Origin: an uncultured Pirellulaceae bacterium | GTDB taxonomy: Bacteria > Planctomycetota > Planctomycetia > Pirellulales > Pirellulaceae | Assembly (NCBI GenBank): GCA_934278005.1 | Contig: CAKQWG010000162.1 | Coordinates: 1 to 7,030, forward strand | Direction of reading: 5' to 3' | DNA length: 7,030 nucleotides | Part shown: positions 1-4,949 of the stretch, one piece after another | How the letters are laid out: every line of letters begins with the position of its first letter | How positions within the stretch are numbered: position 1 is the stretch's first letter | Notes under the pieces: generated by a model | What the model saw: the letters and a program-made list of their open reading frames with translations, nothing else | Told to the model about the DNA's origin: nothing | The model's database searches: none | Program-made: the position numbers and the translations under genes

Positions 1-93
1 GTGGCTGAACGCCGCGCAGTTAACGATGCCCACCAAGCCGAAACGCTGCGCTACTTGTTGGAGCACTTGCGAGCGATTAAGGATAAGGTTTAA
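1..93 (+). CDS. 3' end of an upstream gene (partial, product unknown)
   Basis: Frame 1 is open from the left edge to a TAA at 91-93, giving 30 residues (beginning VAERRAVNDAHQAETL). The tail is highly charged and looks helical. Only four bases separate its stop from the ATG of the next gene at 98, and the next gene's Shine-Dalgarno-like AAGG stretches (79-88) lie inside this reading frame. That arrangement is typical of co-transcribed, translationally coupled genes. If the downstream protein is a TIGR03545 family member, established knowledge says such genes are often paired with a small membrane protein of the TIGR03546 family, and this could be the charged cytoplasmic tail of that partner. 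This is inference only, because no membrane segment is in view and 30 residues are too few to identify a family. That the frame is coding is fairly likely; its identity is open. Confidence 0.6.
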   Translation: MAERRAVNDAHQAETLRYLLEHLRAIKDKV

Positions 94-97
94 GCAC

Positions 98-1849
98 ATG
101 CTGCTCAGTAAATGCCGTTTGCGTTGGGCGACCGTCGCCTTGCTGATCATTTGTGGTGTGCTGCTATTTCAGCCCACGCGCGTCTGGTTACAGCGTGTGT
201 GGATTACCGCTGCACTCGGTCCGCAAGTGTCGGTAGGTGAGATTGTGTACCATGGTAAGAGTTCGATCGTTGAAGTGCGTGGCCTGAGTTGGCACGGTAT
301 TGGCGCAGTGGATGCGGGTGCCAGAGCGAGTACCGCAGCATCGATCAGAAAGTTTGCTGTGACTGCGCCGCGTTGCTGGTTAGGACTCGATCGCCCGCGT
401 TTAGCAGACGGGCGAATCTACTTGCCCAAAGTCATCCTGCAGGATGCCGTCATCAGCTTGGCCAGCAGCTTCCCGGAGACCAACAGCAAGCTGGAGGACT
501 GGCGACAGGCAGTGGCGCGCCATCAGGAACAGTTCGACTGGCGAAAGCTTGAGCCGCGTGCAAACTGTTTGGACGCCGCGGATCATTCGCTAGCGGCGTG
601 GCTCCTGCGCACTGAAGATTTGGTGAATCGATCGCGGAGCATCCTAGCCGTCGCGGCGCGCATCGACGAAGAAACGCAGGGGATGGATAATCCGTTGCGC
701 TTCGCAGATTCCATCCGCGCCCAACTGGAACGCTACTCGGAACTGGTCGCAGCACAACGCTCTCTGTCTCGGCAGTTAGGAGAAATTGATGACGACCTAG
801 CTCGCGAGACGCGACGGCTGGAAGAACTGCATGGGCAAGACAAGCGAGAATGGGACGAGCAATGCAGCCAGCTACAGGACGTAGCGACGCAGCAGAATTC
901 GGAGTTACCTCTGGACCAACGGCTGGCTCTGGTCCTCGCACAAGCTGGCTGGGATCAAGTGGCACCGTTTGGTGAAATCGTGGCGCACACCAGCCAGGCG
1001 GCAGCCAGTATTCGACAGTCGAATTACGATGTCACTGTCCGGGCTGCCTCGGCTGCCAGCGATCAAATTCAGTGCTCCGACTTAAAGGCTTCAGGCGAAT
1101 TTCGATTCGCGCAGGTGAAGTCTCCGTTTCAGACCAGCGGCGCGTGGCGCCTAGCTCAGCAACGTCCCGGTGAGGTCTTTCGCGAATTGAATTCTCGGAC
1201 GCTTTTTGACTGCCAGACCCATCAACTAGAGGTAAGCGGCAGCCATGATTCGCGCAAGTCAACTGGAATTCAGCTTCGTATTAGAATGCTCAATCGGGAT
1301 GTCGCCAGGCGGGCTCGACCGACTAGTGCCGCGGAAGCAATGTCAATCAACTCTCTATCGCCGGTGACCGCTCACTTGACTTCCGAGGCTGGACGATTGA
1401 CTGGAACTCTGTGCATCGCTGCTGAAGCCTTGCCACTATTGTCGCACACGCCGCCGCGCGATGACTTGGCCGGTTTGCAGGAGATTTTGAATGACAGTGC
1501 AGATAAACATGAGCGTGAAGCACTACAGTTTGATGTGCGTGGCACATGGCAAGCACCGGAGTTCAAGCTTAGCAGTCCGCCCGCAGCATGGTTGCAACGC
1601 GCAGTTGAGGCAATAATCAGCCAACGTTCGCAAGAGGTCATAGCCCTGTCGCAAACAAAACTCGACGCTGAATTCAAGTTGCGTATGGAGCAGATGCAGG
1701 AAAGGATTTCGCTGGCAGCCCGCGCGGCACAGGCTGTCGTATCTGGCGACGAGAGCAGGCTCTTAACTAGCCAGCAAAGTCTTCAACAGCGTTTGGATGA
1801 AATCAACGGTACCGAGTTCGCTCGCCGCCCCGGCGAAGTGCAGCGTTAA
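98..1849 (+). CDS. Membrane-anchored TIGR03545-like protein of unknown function
   Basis: 583 aa. I chose the ATG at 98 because it sits four bases after the upstream stop, has AAGG/AAGGA stretches 9-15 bases ahead, and places a basic N-terminus (K5, R7, R9) directly before a membrane helix (about residues 10-25). An in-frame ATG at 26 would overlap the upstream gene by 68 bases. After the helix comes a beta-rich part (about 41-122) resembling the start of AsmA-like or TIGR03545 proteins, then a helical part with a probable coiled coil (about 200-262, rich in E, R, Q and L). A second beta-rich stretch (about 310-445) follows, and then a short strand motif around RGTWQAPEFKLSS (481-493). The last 90 residues are helical and charged. 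Membrane anchor, long coiled coil and a late 'GTW..P' strand fit the TIGR03545 pattern as I remember it. The bulk is probably periplasmic, perhaps linking or supporting the envelope. No catalytic motif is visible. The family assignment is moderate; coding status is near certain. Confidence 0.8.
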   Translation: MLLSKCRLRWATVALLIICGVLLFQPTRVWLQRVWITAALGPQVSVGEIVYHGKSSIVEVRGLSWHGIGAVDAGARASTAASIRKFAVTAPRCWLGLDRPRLADGRIYLPKVILQDAVISLASSFPETNSKLEDWRQAVARHQEQFDWRKLEPRANCLDAADHSLAAWLLRTEDLVNRSRSILAVAARIDEETQGMDNPLRFADSIRAQLERYSELVAAQRSLSRQLGEIDDDLARETRRLEELHGQDKREWDEQCSQLQDVATQQNSELPLDQRLALVLAQAGWDQVAPFGEIVAHTSQAAASIRQSNYDVTVRAASAASDQIQCSDLKASGEFRFAQVKSPFQTSGAWRLAQQRPGEVFRELNSRTLFDCQTHQLEVSGSHDSRKSTGIQLRIRMLNRDVARRARPTSAAEAMSINSLSPVTAHLTSEAGRLTGTLCIAAEALPLLSHTPPRDDLAGLQEILNDSADKHEREALQFDVRGTWQAPEFKLSSPPAAWLQRAVEAIISQRSQEVIALSQTKLDAEFKLRMEQMQERISLAARAAQAVVSGDESRLLTSQQSLQQRLDEINGTEFARRPGEVQR

Positions 1850-1859
1850 TCTATATAGG

Positions 1860-1898
1860 AACATCAGTGACCGCAAGCTTTGCGATGTCGCAGATGTT
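1860..1898. terminator. Long imperfect hairpin between convergent stop codons, possible two-way terminator
   Basis: AACATC (1860-1865) pairs with GATGTT (1893-1898). An A/A mismatch follows, then GTGAC (1867-1871) pairs with GTCGC (1887-1891) including one G-U pair, a two-base bulge lies at 1885-1886, and CGCAA (1872-1876) pairs with TTGCG (1880-1884) around the loop GCT. That makes 16 pairs in all. It fills the gap between the facing stop codons (TAA ending at 1849, and the minus-strand TAA at 1897-1899, whose first two bases it overlaps). There is no clean T-run on the plus side. On the minus side the flank is AT-rich but mixed. It is therefore not a canonical intrinsic terminator, but its position suits insulation of two converging genes. 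Confidence 0.4.
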
Positions 1899-3615
1899 AG
1901 TCAACTCCCATATTGGTCAGCCGCGAGTATTTAGCGCGAACGACGCTGAAGTTATCCACCGCACCGGTGCCCGAAAGTTTTTGACTGACTTCATTAAGCG
2001 TCAGGTAAAGGGCTGCGACGCGGGGGCTTTTGCCAGCGGCCGCCATCATGGGCGAGGCCAGGCGAGCCAGGGCGGCTTGCGGCTCAGCCCGTAGATCGGT
2101 CAATAAATCGCTAAGCTCGTTATCGCCAATTGTGCGATTGCTAACGACCGCATCGAGGGCTTGCAGTGAGGCGCGGGCTTCGCCGGAACTTTCATCAGAC
2201 CACAGAATGCTTGCGCAGCTCAGCAAACTCAACCAACGACTGTCATTGTCGGACTTGGCCGCGCGGTGTTGCAGTTGCTCGATCACAGATGTGCGTGAGG
2301 CATGGCTGTGCAACGCTGACAACAATTGCTGGCGTCCCGCCTGGTCGGCAATCAACAGTTGATGGAAGCAGTCCAGAGCTGCATCGCTGAACCCGGCTAG
2401 ATGCGGCGCTATGTCCCGGCAAAAAATTTGCAAACGGTCGATGTGCTCGTCCAGCAGGTCCGGCTGCTGGGCTATCAACGCCGCTACAGCGACTTGCGCC
2501 TGCTCCGACAACACGCACCGTCCGCTAGGTGTCCCCATGGCAATCAATCCGAGTAATTCACCCAGTGAAGCGGGGCGCTGCGTAAGCTGGCTTACCATCT
2601 CAGGAGCCAGCGAATGCTTGGATTGGATAATTGCTCTGAGTGGTCCCGCCAGCGATAAAAATTCGGTCCATCGGCTCGATTCGGCGAGCGTCTTAAGCGT
2701 TACTACTAATATCTCTGGCAGCGGACGCCGCAGCGGTCTTTGATAGGCGACCGCATAGGGACTTGAACTGCTGTCTGAAAGCGAGAAACTGACCACGAGA
2801 TAATCAGCCACCGCGTGCTTGAGTTGACGCGCGTCTTTGCAAGCCAGATCGATCTCATCTAGCGCGTTCACAGTGGATGCGCCGTGCTGCAGGACCAGGT
2901 CGACCAACCGCTGAAGCAGATCTTCGCAGGCCGGCGCGTCGAATCGACTGGCAATGAAGGTCATATAACCAACGAGCAGTCGTTGGTCTTCCGCAGTCAG
3001 CTGATCTACCGCCCCTAGGAACTCAAACAATAGCCCTTGCCGACTCCCCTCAAGTCGAGATTTTCCGTTGTCCGCTCTGGGCAGCATAACGGCGCTGAGC
3101 AGGTTGAGCCAACTAGGAAACAGCAGTTCGTATGCAAAGGCTTCTGTGTATTGCGGAAGCGGTTTTAAGCCTGAGAAATAGTGCGCGTCGGCGAAGATGG
3201 CGCGGAGCAGTGCTACCGCTGGGCTCTTGATCGACTCATCGGAGCTAAAGCGAAGGGCCACGATCAAACGTTCAAATTCCTCCAGTTCATCGCGCTGGAG
3301 TTGATTCAACTCAGTAGGCATTATCCCACATGCGTTTCCGGAAGCGGATCCGTTGTCGCCGGCGTAGGGTTCCTCAGCCGCATCTAGAGCGGCGATGCCG
3401 CACATCCGATCCAGTAACCCGTACAGTCGATTTAGCTCAGCCGGAAGCCTGCTGCGGGCCTTGAGCGGCGGATATGGGAATAGGGCGCCGGCAGTGGCGC
3501 CCGCAGTGAAAACGGTAGTGCCATCCGCTGTGGGATCGACAGTGGCAGCAACAGTAGCGCTGCACAGTTTTGCGACTTGAAAGCAGCGGTTCAACAGAAA
3601 GAAAACTCGACTCAT
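1897..3615 (-). CDS. Uncharacterised all-helical (HEAT-like) protein
   Basis: 572 aa, no family recognised. The N-terminal 50 residues are low in complexity (rich in A, T and G) with no good signal peptide or membrane helix. From about residue 50 to the end the protein reads as successive amphipathic leucine- and alanine-rich helices with short turns, as in HEAT, TPR or other alpha-solenoid proteins. I see no repeat consensus clear enough to name, and no nucleotide-binding, metal-binding or catalytic motif. The likely place is the cytoplasm and the likely role scaffold-like, but this is inference from composition. The start is uncertain: the ATG at 3613-3615 has no convincing Shine-Dalgarno, and in-frame methionines at residues 71 and 99 are alternatives, the first after a stretch (FPYPPLKARSRLPAEL, about 46-61) that already looks structured. 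It converges on the membrane protein gene and is separated by a strong terminator from the minus-strand gene behind it, so it needs its own promoter; I could not find a good one between 3616 and 3712. Confidence 0.78.
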   Translation of the reverse strand: MSRVFFLLNRCFQVAKLCSATVAATVDPTADGTTVFTAGATAGALFPYPPLKARSRLPAELNRLYGLLDRMCGIAALDAAEEPYAGDNGSASGNACGIMPTELNQLQRDELEEFERLIVALRFSSDESIKSPAVALLRAIFADAHYFSGLKPLPQYTEAFAYELLFPSWLNLLSAVMLPRADNGKSRLEGSRQGLLFEFLGAVDQLTAEDQRLLVGYMTFIASRFDAPACEDLLQRLVDLVLQHGASTVNALDEIDLACKDARQLKHAVADYLVVSFSLSDSSSSPYAVAYQRPLRRPLPEILVVTLKTLAESSRWTEFLSLAGPLRAIIQSKHSLAPEMVSQLTQRPASLGELLGLIAMGTPSGRCVLSEQAQVAVAALIAQQPDLLDEHIDRLQIFCRDIAPHLAGFSDAALDCFHQLLIADQAGRQQLLSALHSHASRTSVIEQLQHRAAKSDNDSRWLSLLSCASILWSDESSGEARASLQALDAVVSNRTIGDNELSDLLTDLRAEPQAALARLASPMMAAAGKSPRVAALYLTLNEVSQKLSGTGAVDNFSVVRAKYSRLTNMGVD

Positions 3616-3712
3616 CGCAACGCTCGAATCGTAATAAGTGCCCGCTTAACTACAGCCTGTGTATGGCTGCACGGCATGGGGCGATACTGTAAGCCTGCAG
3701 CCTCGGCGGGCC

Positions 3713-3753
3713 AAAAAAAAATCCGCGCCCTCAGGAAACCCGAGAGCACGGAT
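3713..3753 (-). terminator. Strong intrinsic terminator of the thioredoxin-like gene
   Basis: Read on the minus strand, a 15-base arm (3753 to 3739) pairs without gaps with a second arm (3735 to 3721), including three G-U pairs. The loop is TTT, and a run of T follows at once (seen as nine A at 3713-3721 on the plus strand, the first T also closing the stem). It lies 33 bases beyond the TAA of the gene ending at 3787 and points the right way. This is a textbook Rho-independent terminator and implies that the gene is transcribed separately from the helical-repeat gene further on. Confidence 0.93.
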
Positions 3754-3786
3754 AAGTTTAATCTTTGACAGACTCAAAAAGTCGCG

Positions 3787-4350
3787 TTAGTTGAACATTT
3801 TCTGAATGTCTTTGATGACCGAGTCTACGTCCAAGTCTTTGGCCGAGGCGGCGGCATGGTTGGAAACGACTTTCTCATCGTTAGCGACAATGATGGTGAT
3901 CTCAGCCTTGGGGCTGATGCCGTAGTCCTCTGGGCCGTTTTCAAATTCGTTGGGGACGACGAACGGGACATGCTTGGCCTTGCTGGCTTTGGCAAGCTTG
4001 CCAACTGAAGCGGCTGCCGCGTCCTTGCTATCGCCCAGCATGTTCACAAAAGCGCGCAGCTGCTCACCTTCATGCGCTTTGATTTGTTCATCCAGCTTTT
4101 GTACTAAGGCTACTACCTTGGCATCGGTGCTGCGGGTAAAGACCATGACTTGAGGGCGATCGCCGTTTTTACAGCGGTAGCACAGGTTGTCACCCTTGGC
4201 TACGCCGTCATCTTCCGCGCCTGCGGTTTTGGTCACATAGAATGGGGCAATTCCCTTACCAGCTTCCAAGCCACTTTTAATTTCTTCGGCGTTCGCGAAG
4301 TTTGGGCTGAGTACAGCCACTGCCAATGCCAAGCTAACCAAGTGTCTCAT
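3787..4350 (-). CDS. Small exported thioredoxin-fold-like protein with a C-Y-R-C motif
   Basis: 187 aa from the ATG at 4348-4350. An in-frame ATG exists 81 bases upstream (4429-4431), but the shorter start has a strong GAAGGAG Shine-Dalgarno (4360-4366) nine bases ahead and opens directly with a signal peptide: MRH, a hydrophobic core, then A19-N20-A21 before EE, a signal peptidase I type site. The mature part has only two cysteines, C57 and C60, in LCYRCKNGDRP. Then come VMVFTR (68-73, strand), a helix (about 75-93), LRAFVNML (98-105, strand), a helix (about 110-126), VPFVVP (128-133, strand with a possible cis-proline at P129), two strands (148-163) and a C-terminal helix (175-187). This order resembles a thioredoxin fold, and similar small secreted proteins are, as I recall, common in planctomycetes. 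In classical thioredoxins the CXXC follows the first core strand; here it comes before the strand, so redox function is not assured. It could bind metal or form a structural disulfide in the periplasm. Confidence 0.88.
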   Translation of the reverse strand: MRHLVSLALAVAVLSPNFANAEEIKSGLEAGKGIAPFYVTKTAGAEDDGVAKGDNLCYRCKNGDRPQVMVFTRSTDAKVVALVQKLDEQIKAHEGEQLRAFVNMLGDSKDAAAASVGKLAKASKAKHVPFVVPNEFENGPEDYGISPKAEITIIVANDEKVVSNHAAASAKDLDVDSVIKDIQKMFN

Positions 4351-4359
4351 AGATACATT

Positions 4360-4366
4360 CTCCTTC
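4360..4366 (-). promoter_or_regulatory. Ribosome binding site that fixes the start at 4350
   Basis: The minus strand reads GAAGGAG nine bases before the ATG at 4350. This close match to the anti-Shine-Dalgarno complement, together with the signal peptide beginning right at that ATG, outweighs the in-frame ATG 81 bases further upstream. Confidence 0.8.
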
Positions 4367-4554
4367 GGGGAAACAAGCATACCGCACCGAACATCATCAC
4401 CTGACGAGGCGGTCGGATGCCATTTTTGCAATACATGGGGAAAGTCGTCAACTGTCCGAGAACCATCCTAGCGCGTTTGCGGTGCTGAGGAAAGTCTGTA
4501 CCGCTGCCATTTGGGCTGAATTTCCGTGATATTTACAGCCGTGGAGGGGTTTTT

Positions 4555-4574
4555 GAAGGCATTCTGCCTTTTTT
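4555..4574 (+). terminator. Terminator-like hairpin on the plus strand without an obvious gene in front
   Basis: AAGGC (4556-4560), loop ATTCT, GCCTT (4566-4570), with a possible G-T pair outside (4555 with 4571) and a T-run to 4574. The stem is short but its shape and T-run are those of an intrinsic terminator reading left to right. On the opposite strand the hairpin is not followed by T. The nearest plus-strand gene upstream ends at 1849, so if it is real it ends an unannotated transcript, such as a small RNA or antisense RNA, or blocks readthrough toward the macroglobulin gene. Confidence 0.4.
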
Positions 4575-4800
4575 GGACATCGCGATAGACACCCTAGTCG
4601 GCCCGGCGCCGCCGCTGTCAGTGCAGCGCAGCATGCGAACTTACCCTTGATTTGCGGTTGAACCTGCCTAGACTGCTGCGGCTTACCTTGGCCAGATGCT
4701 TGTGCCTCGGAGCTATTGAATGTCTGCACGCGGAGTGGTTTCTATCTGATTCGGGGAGCTTGCGTATGCTAGACTCTGGTGCCGAGACAAATAAAGTCCA

Positions 4801-4813
4801 GTCGATATTCGAC
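4801..4813. repeat. Short palindrome GTCGA-TAT-TCGAC
   Basis: Five-base arms are inverted exactly around a TAT centre, about 137 bases before the macroglobulin start codon. The size and symmetry would suit a dimeric regulator's half-sites, but a 5-bp inverted repeat is short enough to arise by chance, and no second copy was noticed in the window. Confidence 0.2.
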
Positions 4814-4868
4814 GTGCGAGCCCCGAAAACGCCAGGCTGTGGTCGCCGCCTACCGACATAGACTTTTT

Positions 4869-4880
4869 TTCGGAACCGAA
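4869..4880. repeat. Short palindrome TTCGG-AA-CCGAA
   Basis: Five-base arms surround a two-base centre, directly behind a T-run (4864-4870) and 70 bases before the macroglobulin start. It could be an operator, or a small hairpin in the 5' leader of that transcript. The loop is too small for a stable RNA hairpin without opening one pair, and no T-run follows on either strand, so it is not a terminator. Confidence 0.22.
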
Positions 4881-4936
4881 CTTAATTTCTCTGCGTCTAG
4901 CCCTTACTCGTGACCTTAGTGGACGCAATCGAATCT

Positions 4937-4940
4937 GGAG
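4937..4940 (+). promoter_or_regulatory. Ribosome binding site of the macroglobulin gene
   Basis: GGAG ends nine bases before the ATG at 4950, a standard spacing. It supports this start, which also places a signal peptide exactly at the N-terminus. Confidence 0.65.
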
Positions 4941-4949
4941 TACAACACT

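Larger units (their letters stand above)
4351..4949. other. Divergent intergenic region, 599 bases
   Basis: This lies between the starts of the minus-strand thioredoxin-like gene and the plus-strand macroglobulin gene, so it should hold promoters for both. For the minus gene, TTGACG (4451 to 4446) could be a -35 box about 95 bases ahead of the start, but no good -10 follows. For the plus gene, TTGATT (4647-4652), 16 bases, then TAGACT (4669-4674) is a weak sigma-70-like pair about 275 bases from the start. On the plus strand there are short stems GCGGT/ACCGC (4479-4483 with 4500-4504) and GGCTG/CAGCC (4514-4518 with 4536-4540), then a terminator-like hairpin at 4555-4574. Two palindromes follow at 4801-4813 and 4869-4880. 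Short open frames here on both strands have no support. No tRNA or known riboswitch was recognised. Confidence 0.6.

Noticed and set aside
26..97. An upstream ATG that would extend the membrane protein by 24 residues.
   Set aside because: It overlaps the end of the preceding gene by 68 bases, and the extension (cysteine- and arginine-rich) would sit in front of an N-terminus that already has a good basic segment and membrane helix at the ATG at 98.
453..965. A minus-strand open frame of 170 codons.
   Set aside because: It lies wholly inside the plus-strand membrane protein gene, is rich in P, R, S and A as expected for a shadow frame, and resembles no family.
3653..3669. CAGCC/GGCTG inverted repeat with a 7-base loop upstream of the helical-repeat gene.
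   Set aside because: The arms are only five bases, no T-run follows on either strand, and no promoter elements could be placed around it, so nothing supports a function.
4351..4431. A 27-codon N-terminal extension of the exported thioredoxin-like protein.
   Set aside because: It would bury the signal peptide behind a polar stretch, and the strong GAAGGAG at 4360-4366 sits exactly where the inner ATG needs it.
4485..4497. TGAGGAAAGTCTG resembles the conserved GAGGAAAGTC start of bacterial RNase P RNA, with a GGCTTA-like string near 4679.
   Set aside because: The two strings are only about 190 bases apart, too short for a bacterial RNase P RNA, and I could not find the other conserved blocks (such as the AGGGTGAAA-type region) or a P4 pairing.
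4448..4729. A minus-strand open frame of 93 codons with several cysteines in the divergent intergenic region.
   Set aside because: There is no convincing ribosome binding site, its composition is unlike the neighbouring proteins, and it runs through the hairpins described on the other strand.
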